Of a stretch of 64,000 bases of DNA, positions 1-9,009 are shown piece after piece. Each line of letters begins with the position of its first letter. The stretch's first letter is position 1. The DNA is from CAIZWU01 sp942492905. Its GTDB lineage: Bacteria; Verrucomicrobiota; Verrucomicrobiia; Verrucomicrobiales; V1-33. The stretch covers positions 2,480,001 through 2,544,000 of the forward strand of contig OW818657.1 of assembly GCA_942492905.1 (NCBI GenBank), given 5' to 3'. The notes below the pieces were generated by a model, which was not told where the DNA came from, made no database searches, and worked only from the letters and a program-made list of their open reading frames with translations. Both the position numbers and the translations under genes were made by a program.

Positions 1-611
1 TCATCCAGTTCCGGTTCCTCTTCGGACCCGTTGTTGGAAAATTCGTCCTCGTCCTCCTCCTCCGCATCGGTATACTCCTCCTCTTCATCCTCCTCGCCAT
101 CGGGCCCTCCGGTGATGGAGTCCAGATAGGCGTGGAAATTCTCCTGGCTGGCACGGGTCTGCGCCAGATCATCCTCGGCCGACATCGTCCATTCCGCGGT
201 GGTGATCTCCAATTTGAAGTCGGTGCTTTCGACGACCATGCGGCCATTGAGTTCGCTGAACCATTCCAAATAGAGGCAATTGGCCACCCGGGTTGGGATG
301 GGCTGCTTGTTTTCCAGCAGAACCATCAGTTCCTCATCACTCACCGTGGGAATGCGTGATTTGCGGGAGGCGGTCATGTCCCCGACCACCCCGTTCTGCT
401 GGGCGGCCACGATGGTGACGGTGGGGTCGTGCCGGGGCACCGGGTTTTCAAACTTCAGGCGGCAACCCGCCAGATCACGCAGGCAGTTGCCAAGCAGAGT
501 CAACTCGACAGGTTCAGGCTTGCCCAGCAGCCAGATACGTCCCGTGACGTGGCCTTGGATTTCGTTGGTGATTTCACCTCGGATGATTGATTTATCTAGC
601 CGGATAGCCAT
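1..611 (-). CDS. Conserved hypothetical protein with acidic C-terminal tail (3' end outside window)
   Basis: The reading frame is open from an ATG at 611 to the window edge, giving about 203 residues; the stop lies outside the window. The protein begins MAIRLDKSIIRGEI. The first 150 residues look like a compact mixed alpha/beta domain. Beyond about residue 165 it becomes very acidic, with runs of Glu and Asp (for example GEEDEEEEYTDAEEE). I recognise the start as typical of a conserved Verrucomicrobiota protein but know no function for it. No signal peptide or membrane segment is visible. It is divergent from the glycosyltransferase gene at 769, so 612-768 must hold both promoters. The codon pattern is strongly GC in third positions, which supports a real gene. 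Function unknown. Confidence 0.75.
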   Translation of the reverse strand, partial: MAIRLDKSIIRGEITNEIQGHVTGRIWLLGKPEPVELTLLGNCLRDLAGCRLKFENPVPRHDPTVTIVAAQQNGVVGDMTASRKSRIPTVSDEELMVLLENKQPIPTRVANCLYLEWFSELNGRMVVESTDFKLEITTAEWTMSAEDDLAQTRASQENFHAYLDSITGGPDGEEDEEEEYTDAEEEDEDEFSNNGSEEEPELD

Positions 612-768
612 GGGGCAAAAAGGGTGGCGACATGGGAAACCTGTCCGGCACAGTGCAGGGTGTCAACCGTCGTGCCATCATTTTCCGTTGCCGGGGAAAT
701 GAATCGCAGGCCATATCCACTCAGCAGGGTGCGGGCCAACCTCCGGGTCCCGGCTTTGCCTATTCTTC

Positions 769-1563
769 ATGAGTTCCTTCCCGCTTTCCATCTCCGTCAT
801 CACCCGGAATGAGGCCGTCAATCTGGAGCGCTGCCTTGCCAGCGTCGCCGGACTGGCGGCGGAGATCGTGGTCATGGACAGCGGGTCGACCGATGCCACC
901 GCGGAGATCGCGGCCCGGCATGGGGTGCGCTGGCTGCATCAGGACTGGTTGGGATACCGGGATCAAAAGCAGGTGGCCCTGGAACAATGCACCCAGCCAT
1001 GGGTGCTGGCACTGGATGCCGATGAAGAGGTCTCACCGGCGATGCGGCAGGATATCCTGACTTTTTTTGAACACCACGCCGCCCGCCATGATGGGGCCAG
1101 CTTCCCCCGCAAGGTCTGGTTCCTCGGCCGGTGGATCACCCACGGGGACTGGTATCCGGACCGCAAGCTGCGCCTTGTGCGCCGGGAGCGCGCCCGGTGG
1201 GGCGGCAGCCCGGAACACGACAAACTGGAAGTGCCCGGAGCCGTCCAGGCCTGTGCCGGCGATCTGCATCATTTTTCCTTTCCCACCATGGCGCGGTATG
1301 TGGAGAAAATTAACATCTTCGCGGATGAATACCTGAAACGCCAATTGGCGGAAGGGAAGCAGTGGTCATTGGCCGAGACCCTGTTCCGGCCCGCCTGGCG
1401 TTTTGTCAGAGCCTACGGACTGCGGCGGGGGTTTCTGGATGGCTTCCCGGGCTTGTGGATCGCCTGGAGCACCGCCTACCAGACTTTTGTCAGACACAGC
1501 CGTCTTTATGAGCACCAGCATCAGGGGCAGCCTCCGGACGAACCTCGGGGAGGTGGGGCGTGA
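769..1563 (+). CDS. Glycosyltransferase family 2, WaaE/KdtX-like
   Basis: A 264-residue GT2 (GT-A fold) enzyme that would transfer a sugar from a nucleotide-sugar donor to an envelope glycan. The N-terminus ISVITRNEAVNLERCL, the DSGSTDAT segment near residue 38 and the LDADEE metal-binding segment near residue 83 are classic for the family. The later RRKI-like basic stretch (WYPDRKLRLVRR) and the C-terminal aromatic-rich helix resemble WaaE-type beta-1,4-glucosyltransferases of lipopolysaccharide inner core. The length matches that subfamily (about 250-260 residues). It overlaps the next glycosyltransferase gene by 4 bases (GTGA), so the two are almost certainly translated together and act on the same glycan, probably the LPS core. 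The exact sugar cannot be read from sequence. Confidence 0.88.
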   Translation: MSSFPLSISVITRNEAVNLERCLASVAGLAAEIVVMDSGSTDATAEIAARHGVRWLHQDWLGYRDQKQVALEQCTQPWVLALDADEEVSPAMRQDILTFFEHHAARHDGASFPRKVWFLGRWITHGDWYPDRKLRLVRRERARWGGSPEHDKLEVPGAVQACAGDLHHFSFPTMARYVEKINIFADEYLKRQLAEGKQWSLAETLFRPAWRFVRAYGLRRGFLDGFPGLWIAWSTAYQTFVRHSRLYEHQHQGQPPDEPRGGGA

Positions 1564-2648
1564 GGCTGGCGCTGCTTTACCATCAGTTTATCACCAAGGG
1601 CGGACTGGAAGGCTACCTGCGGGAATTTGCGGGACAACTCCAGGCCGCCGGTCATGAGTTGGTGCTGGTCACCAGCAGGATCGATGAACCGGTGCGGGCT
1701 CTTGCGGCAGAGGTGCGGCTCATCCCGCCCGCCCGGACCAGCCGGGGAACTCTTGCCCGTTTCGCGGAGCAGAGTGCCGCTCTCGTGCCGGACTTGAAGG
1801 TGGATGCGGTGCTGGGCTTCGGCCGGACGTGGCGTCAGGACCTCCATCGCGCCGGCGGTGGCTGTCATTGGCACTATTCCAAAATGCTGCCGTGGTGGAA
1901 ACGCTGGAAGCCGAAGAACCAATTGGAACTGGCCCTCGAACGGAAACTTTACACCGGCGGGCAGACCCGGCATTTTATTGTCAACTCCGCCAAAGTCCGC
2001 GCCGAACTGGCCGAAGCCTACCAAGTGCCTGCGGAGCGGGTCTCGGTCATCCACACCGCGGTTGATACGGACCGCTGGAAGCCGGCGCCTGATGCCGCCA
2101 CCCGCACCGCGTTCCGGGAAAAGCTGGGCATCCCGGCCGCTACCCCGGCGCTGTTATTTGCCTCCCTCGACCATCGCCGTAAAGGACTTGGCACCCTGCT
2201 GCCCGCCCTCGCACAGATCCCGGAAGCGCGTCTCTGGGTGGCCGGTCAATCCCTCGACGCCTGGCAGGGCGTCATCCAAAAGCATGGTCTGGCCGGGCGC
2301 GTCACCGGTCTCGGCCGGACCGACCTGCTGCCGTGGTATCAGGCCGCCGACTGGTTCGTCCATCCCACCCACTACGACGCCTGTGCGAACACCGTGCTCC
2401 AAAGCATGGCCTGCGGGCTGCCGGGGCTCATCTCCGCTGCCGATGGGGCCGTGGAGTTCGTCAGGGAAGGGGAGAATGGTTTTGTCATCGGCGATCCCTC
2501 CAGGGTGGACGAATTGTCCGCCTTGCTGGCGCGGGTGCTGGCTCTGCCGGAGGCCCAGCGGGCCGGCTGTGGGGCCGCGGCCCGGGAAACGGTGCGTCCC
2601 CTCACCTGGGAGGCCCACCTCGGGGCTTGGTTGCGGCTCCTCGCCTGA
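1560..2648 (+). CDS. Glycosyltransferase family 4 (GT-B fold)
   Basis: A 362-residue GT4-type retaining glycosyltransferase. It starts at a GTG that overlaps the stop codon of the upstream GT2 gene; a GGGAGG-type ribosome site lies just upstream. The N-terminal half carries the GGLEGYLREFA acceptor-side loop. The C-terminal half has the donor-site pattern: VIHTAVDTDRW, LLFASLDHRRKGL, WFVHPTHYDACANTVLQSMACGLP and a following Glu (AVEFVREGENGF), which together match the E-x7-E nucleotide-sugar motif of this family. With its partner it is likely a cytoplasmic or inner-membrane-associated step of lipopolysaccharide core or another surface glycan. Acceptor and sugar are not predictable. Confidence in the fold is high, in the pathway moderate. 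Confidence 0.88.
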   Translation: MRLALLYHQFITKGGLEGYLREFAGQLQAAGHELVLVTSRIDEPVRALAAEVRLIPPARTSRGTLARFAEQSAALVPDLKVDAVLGFGRTWRQDLHRAGGGCHWHYSKMLPWWKRWKPKNQLELALERKLYTGGQTRHFIVNSAKVRAELAEAYQVPAERVSVIHTAVDTDRWKPAPDAATRTAFREKLGIPAATPALLFASLDHRRKGLGTLLPALAQIPEARLWVAGQSLDAWQGVIQKHGLAGRVTGLGRTDLLPWYQAADWFVHPTHYDACANTVLQSMACGLPGLISAADGAVEFVREGENGFVIGDPSRVDELSALLARVLALPEAQRAGCGAAARETVRPLTWEAHLGAWLRLLA

Positions 2649-2773
2649 AGCGCGGCCGGACCGGGGTAATGGATCGGAATCGGAGAGGTGACGGCGGCTT
2701 TCCCGGCTGGACATTTCCTGCCGATTTCCGCAAGCATTGGGTTCTTGCCGCCGTTTTCACAGTTCCTTTTCTT

Positions 2774-3676
2774 ATGCACCGATTCCTGCTTTCTTTGTCC
2801 GCTGCCATGCTTTGTTGGTCTCATGGCTCTGTCGCCCTCGCTGGTCCCTTGGCTGTCGACGGCCCGCTCACCTTGAAAAGCGGTGATCTGGTCGTCCTGC
2901 TGGGCGACACCTTCATCGAGCGGGATGGCAACTACGGTTACCTCGAAACGGCGCTCACTGCCGCCTATGCGGGTCAGAATATCCGGTTCCGGAATTTGGG
3001 CTGGTCCGGCGATACCCCGCGCGCCGAGAGCCGGGCCTACTTCGGCCCGCCTGCCGAGGGGTTTGACCGTCTCAAACAGCAGCTGTCCAACCTCAAGCCC
3101 ACGGTGGTAATCTCCTGTTATGGCGCGATCGATGCCTTCAAAGGGGAGGCCGGACGCGAGGACTTCCTGAAATCCTACCGCACCCTGCTCGGCATGATCC
3201 AGGAAACCAGCCAGGCCGGAGTGGTGCTGATGTCGCCTCCTGCGGCCCAGACCCTGCCCGCGCCCTTTCCGGACATGACGGCCCATAACAAGGACCGGGC
3301 CGCCACCAGTCAGGCCATCGCCGGATTGGCCAGGGAACGCGGCCTGCGTTTTGCCGACCTTTTCAGTGCCATGGGGAACACCCCGGTGGATTCGGAAAAC
3401 GGCGTGACCTTCACCGCCAGTGGTTATGCGGCCATCGTTCCGGCCTTCCTCAAAGCCCTCCAGGTGGCCCCGGCGGCCAGGGTGCCGGACCAGCTGCGTC
3501 CATTGGTGGTCGAAAAAAACCTGCTCTATTTCTACCGCTGGCGTCCACAGAACGAGATCTACCTCTTTGGCTCGCGGAAACATGAGCAGGGCAATAACGC
3601 TTCCGAGGTCCAGCTCTTTGAGCCGCTGGTGACGGAAAAGGAGACCGCCATCCATGCCCTGCTGCCGGGTAAATGA
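2774..3676 (+). CDS. Secreted SGNH/GDSL-hydrolase-like protein with degenerate catalytic blocks
   Basis: A 300-residue exported protein. I start it at the ATG at 2774 because it gives a clean signal peptide (MHRFLLSLSAAMLCWSHG...ALA); the frame is open far upstream but that part is antisense-like and unconvincing. The body follows the SGNH fold order: block I VVLLGDTFIERDG, block II RNLGWSGDT, block III ISCYGAIDAF, and a C-terminal block ENGVTFTASGY. The usual nucleophile Ser of GDS is Thr, the block III Asn is not in its usual place, and the His of block V is replaced, so classical esterase chemistry is doubtful. It sits 42 bases before the giant PVC heme protein gene. In PVC bacteria such SGNH modules are often beside or fused to these heme proteins, which suggests a shared role in carbohydrate degradation. 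Confidence 0.8.
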   Translation: MHRFLLSLSAAMLCWSHGSVALAGPLAVDGPLTLKSGDLVVLLGDTFIERDGNYGYLETALTAAYAGQNIRFRNLGWSGDTPRAESRAYFGPPAEGFDRLKQQLSNLKPTVVISCYGAIDAFKGEAGREDFLKSYRTLLGMIQETSQAGVVLMSPPAAQTLPAPFPDMTAHNKDRAATSQAIAGLARERGLRFADLFSAMGNTPVDSENGVTFTASGYAAIVPAFLKALQVAPAARVPDQLRPLVVEKNLLYFYRWRPQNEIYLFGSRKHEQGNNASEVQLFEPLVTEKETAIHALLPGK

Positions 3677-3718
3677 CCCCATCCCGCGCCTCCCTCCCAT
3701 TTTATATTTTTTGATGTT

Positions 3719-6700
3719 ATGAAGAAGACCTCTTTTGTTTTGATTTCAGCCGCTTTCACCCTCCCGGCTCCGGCCCAGCGGGATCTGAAGGAACTGCCTC
3801 CGGTGGATGCCGCGGCGGAAAAAGCCACCTTCCAAATGGCCCCCGGCCTGGAGATCAATCTCTTTGCCCAGGAACCCCTCATCGCCAAACCGATCCAGAT
3901 GGCCTGGGATGAAAAAGGCCGCCTCTGGGTGGCCAGCAGCGCCATCTACCCCCACATCAAGCCGGGCCAGACCCAGGCTGACAAGATCGTGGTGCTGGAG
4001 GATACCAACCGCGATGGCACTGCGGACAAGTCCACCGTCTTTTACGAAGGCCTGCTCATCCCTACCGGCATCCTGCCGGGCGATGGCGGGGCTTATGTGG
4101 CCAACAGCACCGAGCTCCTCTTCATGAGGGACACCAATGGGGATGGCCGGGCGGACCAGACCAAGGTGCTGCTCAGCGGCTTCGGCACAGAGGACACCCA
4201 CCACATCCTGCACAGCATCAAACGCGGCCCGGATGGCTGCCTGTATTTTGCCCAGAGTGTCTACATCCATAGCCGCATTGAGACGCCCTATGGGGTCAGG
4301 GAACTACGCGGCAGCGGCTGGTGGCAATACCGTCCGGAAACCGGCCGGCTGGAAGTTTACTCCATGGGCCAGGTGAATCCCTGGGGCATGGTGTGGGACC
4401 AGTGGGGCCAGACTTTCACTACCGATGGGGCCTACGGCGAGGGGATCAACTACACCTTCCCCGGCGCTACCTTCATTTGCCTGCCTAACCAGCTCCCCCG
4501 CATCCTGAAGGGCCTGAACCCGGGCCAGCCGAAACATGCCGGTCTGGAGATCATCAGTGGACGGCATTTCCCTGACGCTTGGCAGGGGCACATGATCACC
4601 AATGACTTCCGCGGGCACCGGGTGAACCATTTTGCGGTGAAGAGCGAAGGCAGTGGTTTTTCCTCGCAGCAGTTGGAAGACGTGGTCGCTTCCACCCACG
4701 GATCGTTCCGTCCTGTGGATACCCGCATGGGTCCGGATGGCGCGTTGTATCTGGCCGATTGGTTCAACCCGATCATCCAGCACGGCGAAGTCGATTTCCA
4801 TGATGCCCGCCGCGATCGCGAGCACGGCCGCATCTGGCGTATTACGGCCAAGGGTCGCGCGCTTTCCCCGCAGCCGGACTATGCGAAGCTTAGTGTGGCC
4901 GAATTGTTGGAGCAGCTGAAGGCTCCGGAGGATTGGATCCGCATCGAGACCAAACAGGAATTGAAACGCCGCAAGGTGGCCGATCTGGAACAGCAGGTCC
5001 TCACGCTGGTGAAGGCTCCGGGGGCTTCCCCGAATTTCGTGAAGGAAGCCATCGGCCTCCTCGAGACGACCCGCCAATTGACCGCCGCTTCGCCTCTGCT
5101 GACCACGGCGGCCGGCGACGACCTCCAAGCTTACGCCGTCAGGGCTTCGGGTCAGTTGTTCCGGGAAGGGCAGCCCGGCAATGCCGAGTTGATCCTGCGT
5201 TCCGTGAGTTCGCCCTCCGCCCGGGTGCGCTTGGAAGCCGTGCATGCGCTGCGCCTGATGAAGGATGCCAAAGGGGTCGAGCAGGCCCTGCTGGTGCTGA
5301 ATGCGCCGATGGATGAGAACCTTGATTTTGCCCTGTGGCTGACCTGCCGGGAACTGGCCGACCTCTGGCTGCCGGCCTTCCAGAAGGGTGAGATCACCTT
5401 TGGCGGGAATGTGACCCAGATTGCCTTCGCCCTGAAAGCGGCCGACCGGCCGGAAGCCGTCGGGGCTTTGTTGAAACTGGTGCAGAACGGCAAGATCCCC
5501 GAGGCCAACCTGACGGAAGCCCTCGCCCTGGTAGGCTCCCTCGGCACGCCGGAGGATCTGACCAAACTGCTGGATCTGGCCAGTTCCACTCAAGCCGCCC
5601 CGGGACTGGTGGTGGCAGGGTATAACGCTTTGGCGGTGGCGGCTTCACAACGCAAGCTCAAGCCGGCCGGTGGAGCCGAACGCATCCTGCCCCGGCTCGA
5701 CCAGGCGGACCGCACCCTCCGCGCTGCCGCCGCCCGGTTGGCCGGAGCCTGGAAGCTCGAAGCCGCCCGCCCGGCGCTGGAAGCCCAGGCCACCGCCGGT
5801 GATGGTGCCGCCATGAACGCCATTGCCGCACTCGGTGGCGATGCCGCCAAAAACTTCCTGACCACTCTTTCCGCCACAGCCCCGCAGGCGGCGGGCAAGG
5901 CCGCGGCCCTGGCCGCCCTGGTGTCGCTTGATGCCGGCGGCTCGGCCGGACGGGTGGCGGAGTTTCTGTCAGGATTGCCAGATGCCAATGGCGCTGCCGT
6001 GGTGTTCGAGGCCTATCTGGCCCGCAAGGAAGGACCGGGCCTGCTGGCCGACGCCCTGCGGAACAAGACCCTGCGTGGGGAGGTCGCTTCCGCCGGGGTG
6101 CAGAAAGCCGGAGCCCGCGGTGCCGATGCCAAGGGACTGATCGAAGTCCTGACCGTGGCCGGTGGATTGCTGCCGGTCGGGGTCGGCATGTCTCCCGAAG
6201 AGATGTCGCGCATGATGACCGAGGTGAGGGAGAAGGGCGATGCCGGGCGGGGCGAGCTCATTTACCGCCGCCAGGCGCTGCTTTGCCAGAGCTGCCACGC
6301 CATCGGCGCGGTGGGCGGGATTGTGGGGCCGGATTTGTTGAGCATCGGTGCCAGTGCCCCCGTGGACTACATTATTGATAGTTTGTTGGAGCCCTCCAAG
6401 AAGATCAAGGAAGGGTATGCCACCACCGTGGTGAATACCAAGGCCGGCGGAGTCTTCAGTGGATTCCTCGTCCGCGAGGACGCCCGCGAAGTCCTGTTGC
6501 GCGATGCCGCTGGGACGACGCAGTCGATTCCCGTGGCGGAGGTGGCCAGCAAGCAGAGCCTGCCGGCTTCCCTCATGCCGCCCGGCCTCACCGCCGGCCT
6601 GCGGCGCGATGAATTCCTCGACCTCGTGCGCTTTATGTCAGAGCTGGGAAAGGAAGGGAAATACAAGGTGCAGTCGGATAGTGTGATCCGCCGCTGGCGC

Positions 6701-7120
6701 CTGCCGCAGCCCGCTCCTGACTTCGGGCAGACCATCAACCGCGAAGGCCTGCGGGCTCTCGCGGTGGAGCAGCCCGGCCTGACCTGGATTCCCGCCTACA
6801 GCCGGGTCGATGGCGATCTGCCGCTCGCGGAGATTCCGCTCATCAAGCTCTATCAAGTGGAAGGACGTGTGGTGCAGGGTGAAATCGACATCACCACCGC
6901 CGGTCCCATGGTGCTGAAAATCGCGGACCCCGCGGGCATGAAGCTCTGGGTGGACGACAAGGAAATCCAACCCGCCGCCTTGGTGCCGCTCGACCTTCCC
7001 GTGGGCAAGCACCGCATCACCGTGCTGCTGGATCCTGCCGCCCGCCAGACCCCTCTGCGCATGGAAGCCGAGGCTGCCGCCGGGTCCAATGCCCGGGTGG
7101 TGCCGGTAGGCGGAGTCTGA
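3719..7120 (+). CDS. PVC-type heme-binding CxxCH protein: beta-propeller dehydrogenase-like domain, HEAT-like repeats, cytochrome c domain
   Basis: A 1133-residue secreted multidomain protein. A short signal peptide (FVLISAAFTLPAPAQ) leads into the PVC membrane-bound dehydrogenase-like propeller, roughly residues 35-380. It contains Asp-rich loops such as DTNRDGTADK and DTNGDGRADQ, and the conserved GPDGALYLADWFNPI. Residues about 400-800 are alpha-helical, with HEAT-like Leu/Ala patterns. A cytochrome c domain follows: CQSCH at residues 856-860 ligates heme and Met953 of LMPPGL is the likely sixth ligand. A C-terminal beta-rich domain resembles PA14 or carbohydrate-binding modules. The family is greatly expanded in Planctomycetes and Verrucomicrobia and is thought to oxidise sugars in the periplasm; that substrate role is inference. 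It is probably co-transcribed with the SGNH-like gene upstream. Confidence 0.92.
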   Translation: MKKTSFVLISAAFTLPAPAQRDLKELPPVDAAAEKATFQMAPGLEINLFAQEPLIAKPIQMAWDEKGRLWVASSAIYPHIKPGQTQADKIVVLEDTNRDGTADKSTVFYEGLLIPTGILPGDGGAYVANSTELLFMRDTNGDGRADQTKVLLSGFGTEDTHHILHSIKRGPDGCLYFAQSVYIHSRIETPYGVRELRGSGWWQYRPETGRLEVYSMGQVNPWGMVWDQWGQTFTTDGAYGEGINYTFPGATFICLPNQLPRILKGLNPGQPKHAGLEIISGRHFPDAWQGHMITNDFRGHRVNHFAVKSEGSGFSSQQLEDVVASTHGSFRPVDTRMGPDGALYLADWFNPIIQHGEVDFHDARRDREHGRIWRITAKGRALSPQPDYAKLSVAELLEQLKAPEDWIRIETKQELKRRKVADLEQQVLTLVKAPGASPNFVKEAIGLLETTRQLTAASPLLTTAAGDDLQAYAVRASGQLFREGQPGNAELILRSVSSPSARVRLEAVHALRLMKDAKGVEQALLVLNAPMDENLDFALWLTCRELADLWLPAFQKGEITFGGNVTQIAFALKAADRPEAVGALLKLVQNGKIPEANLTEALALVGSLGTPEDLTKLLDLASSTQAAPGLVVAGYNALAVAASQRKLKPAGGAERILPRLDQADRTLRAAAARLAGAWKLEAARPALEAQATAGDGAAMNAIAALGGDAAKNFLTTLSATAPQAAGKAAALAALVSLDAGGSAGRVAEFLSGLPDANGAAVVFEAYLARKEGPGLLADALRNKTLRGEVASAGVQKAGARGADAKGLIEVLTVAGGLLPVGVGMSPEEMSRMMTEVREKGDAGRGELIYRRQALLCQSCHAIGAVGGIVGPDLLSIGASAPVDYIIDSLLEPSKKIKEGYATTVVNTKAGGVFSGFLVREDAREVLLRDAAGTTQSIPVAEVASKQSLPASLMPPGLTAGLRRDEFLDLVRFMSELGKEGKYKVQSDSVIRRWRLPQPAPDFGQTINREGLRALAVEQPGLTWIPAYSRVDGDLPLAEIPLIKLYQVEGRVVQGEIDITTAGPMVLKIADPAGMKLWVDDKEIQPAALVPLDLPVGKHRITVLLDPAARQTPLRMEAEAAAGSNARVVPVGGV

Positions 7121-7169
7121 CCGCCCGGCCCCGGCGGAGGACTCTTCCGCCAATAACCCAACCCCGCTT

Positions 7170-7715
7170 TTGTCAGGAGAACCTGCGCTCCCGGTCTCCC
7201 CGGCCGTCCGTCTCGTCATGATCGCGGCGGCCAGCCGGCGCCGCGTGCTGGCCTCCCATGGGCAGATCCCCTGGCATCTGCCGCGGGACGTGGCGCACTT
7301 CCGCGCCCGGACCGCGGGGAGGTGGTTGCTGCTGGGACGCATCACCTATGAACAGATGAATGGTTGGTTTCAGCCGGGCCACGTGCCGGTCGTGCTGACC
7401 CGCCAGGCAGATGATTTCGCCGTGCCCGGAGGCTGGGCTGTGTCCGATCTTCCTGCTGCGCTGCGGCTCGCGGCCTCCCATGGCGTGGGGGAGCTGATGG
7501 TCTGTGGGGGAGGTCAGGTCTATGCCGCCGCCCTGCCATGGGCCGACGAAATCCTCCTGACCACCGTGGAAACCGAAGTGAACGGGGAAACCCTGTTCCC
7601 GGAACTGCCAGCAGACCAGTGGCGCACGGTGGACCAGCACGCCTTCCCCGCCGATGCCGCCAATGCCTGGCCCATGACCATCACCCGCTGGGTTCGCACT
7701 CAAGGCTCAGCCTGA
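7170..7715 (+). CDS. folA: Dihydrofolate reductase
   Basis: The product reduces dihydrofolate to tetrahydrofolate with NADPH in the cytoplasm. The family pattern is clear: strand A VRLVMIAAAS, the substrate-loop GQIPWHLPRDVAHFR with the key acidic residue (Asp of PRD), the NADPH-binding LLLGRITYEQM, the glycine pair MVCGGGQVYAAALPWAD, and the C-terminal hairpin. The start is uncertain. The TTG at 7170 gives 181 residues and keeps all of strand A. The first in-frame ATG at 7218 would remove the first residues of strand A and give 165 residues, the more usual family length. No thyA is adjacent. The sequence is somewhat divergent from enterobacterial FolA, as expected for the phylum. Confidence 0.85.
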   Translation: MSGEPALPVSPAVRLVMIAAASRRRVLASHGQIPWHLPRDVAHFRARTAGRWLLLGRITYEQMNGWFQPGHVPVVLTRQADDFAVPGGWAVSDLPAALRLAASHGVGELMVCGGGQVYAAALPWADEILLTTVETEVNGETLFPELPADQWRTVDQHAFPADAANAWPMTITRWVRTQGSA

Positions 7716-7855
7716 GGAACCGCCTGGGTCGCAAGGCCGCTGGGGGCAGTTCCACGCGGCGCCTCCGGCATTCCACGGCATCGAAGGGAAGGATGAAGCG
7801 GGACCCGCGGATTTTTCTTTCCGGGATCCGCCAGAGGCGCTATCGTCTCCCGGTA

Positions 7856-7886
7856 TTGACAGGCCTGCCATTGGTGCCTGGATAGT
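7856..7886 (+). promoter_or_regulatory. Possible sigma70-type promoter of the ECF sigma gene
   Basis: A perfect -35 box TTGACA at 7856-7861 is followed after 17-19 bases by a weaker -10-like TGGATAGT. It ends about 20 bases before the ATG at 7907. The spacing is right but the -10 match is poor, so this is only a candidate. Confidence 0.35.
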
Positions 7887-7906
7887 GCAGGGTTTATCCG
7901 GAATTT

Positions 7907-8668
7907 ATGAGTGCCATTGCCTCTTCGGGAAAAAGTGAAAGCGAAGCTTTCCCTGCGGCCGGTCAATTCAACACTACCCAGTGGGGGATGGTGGTGCTGG
8001 CCGGGCAATCCCAGGCACCCCATGCCGACGAGGCTTTGGAGAATCTTTGCCGGACCTACTGGAGCCCCATCTATGCCTATGTGCGGCGGAAGGGATACGG
8101 CCCGCATGACGCGCAGGACCTCACCCAGGCATTTTTTGCGCGGCTGCTGGAAAAGAAATACCTGAAACTGGCCTCCCAGGAGCGGGGGAGGTTCCGGTCT
8201 TTCCTCCTGAAATCACTCCAACATTTTCTGATCAACGAGTGGGTTCGTGGCCAGTCGCAGAAACGGGGCGGCGGGCAGACGGTGGATGCCCTTGATGAAA
8301 ATGCGATCGAACAGAGTTATCAGCAATCCATGGCCGGCCAACTGGGGCCCGAAACCATTTACGACCGGCGGTGGGCTCTGACCCTGTTGGAAAGGGCGAT
8401 GGAGCGTCTCGGCGCGGATTACGCCGTCACCGGCAAAAAAGAACTCTTCGAGCGGTTGCAGCCCCTGCTCCTGAGAGAGAGCGCCGGTGCTTCCTATCGT
8501 AAGGAGGCGGCACTGCTGGGACTGACCGAAGGCGCAGTGAAAGTTGCCGTTCACCGGTTGCGCAAACGCCTCGGCGAAGTCGTGCGGGCGGAGGTCGCCC
8601 GCACCGTGGCAGATCCGGCGGACGTGGACGGGGAATTGAGGTATCTCATGGCGGCGTTGAATTCGTGA
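7907..8668 (+). CDS. ECF-subfamily RNA polymerase sigma factor
   Basis: A 253-residue sigma-70 family factor. Region 2 is seen around residues 40-105: LENLCRTYWSPIYAYVRRKG, then DAQDLTQAFFARLLEK (the DLTQ core-binding and -10 recognition segment) and a basic RGRFRSFLL stretch. Region 4 is the helix-turn-helix near residues 195-230: SYRKEAALLGLTEGAVKVAVHRLRKRL. It belongs to the long ECF type common in Verrucomicrobia and Planctomycetes. In those phyla these factors are typically encoded next to a Ser/Thr kinase with C-terminal repeats, rather than beside an anti-sigma factor. Here such a kinase lies 2.3 kb downstream with one secreted-protein gene between, so kinase-linked control of this factor is a reasonable inference. 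No anti-sigma gene was seen nearby. Confidence 0.9.
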   Translation: MSAIASSGKSESEAFPAAGQFNTTQWGMVVLAGQSQAPHADEALENLCRTYWSPIYAYVRRKGYGPHDAQDLTQAFFARLLEKKYLKLASQERGRFRSFLLKSLQHFLINEWVRGQSQKRGGGQTVDALDENAIEQSYQQSMAGQLGPETIYDRRWALTLLERAMERLGADYAVTGKKELFERLQPLLLRESAGASYRKEAALLGLTEGAVKVAVHRLRKRLGEVVRAEVARTVADPADVDGELRYLMAALNS

Positions 8669-9009
8669 GGACCTGTGCTGGCCGGGAAACGCCCTGCCAA
8701 ACCATTGGTGGGCAGCCCATGAAACGGGGCCTGTAACCGGCCCGCCGTTTTTCTGTAGTAAGGTGCAGAATGCACTTTCTGCCATCTGCTTGCCTCCCGG
8801 CCTGTCCGTTTTCCGCGCCCCGCTGCTCTTCCGGATGGCATCCAGCCACGCCACCCGGCGGGTTCCCTCTGTCACCGGAATCAGGGGCCGGGTGCGTCCG
8901 CCACAGGCATCCCATGGCAATTGCCAACCTGGTAACCCTTCCTGAGGACCCGGCAAGGATTGCCCCGAAAATTAACCCCCAATAATAAAACCAACTCCAC
9001 AACAAACGC
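8669..9009 (+). other. Intergenic region, 341 bases
   Basis: No coding frame here looks real. The last 60 bases before the ATG at 9010 are A-rich and C-rich and lack a recognisable Shine-Dalgarno sequence. The region should contain the end of the sigma factor transcript and the promoter of the downstream secreted-protein gene. I could not find a convincing hairpin or promoter box. Confidence 0.5.

Noticed and set aside
7218..7715. Shorter dihydrofolate reductase from ATG 7218
   Set aside because: It would cut into the first strand (VRLVMIAAAS); the TTG at 7170 keeps it whole. The choice stays open.
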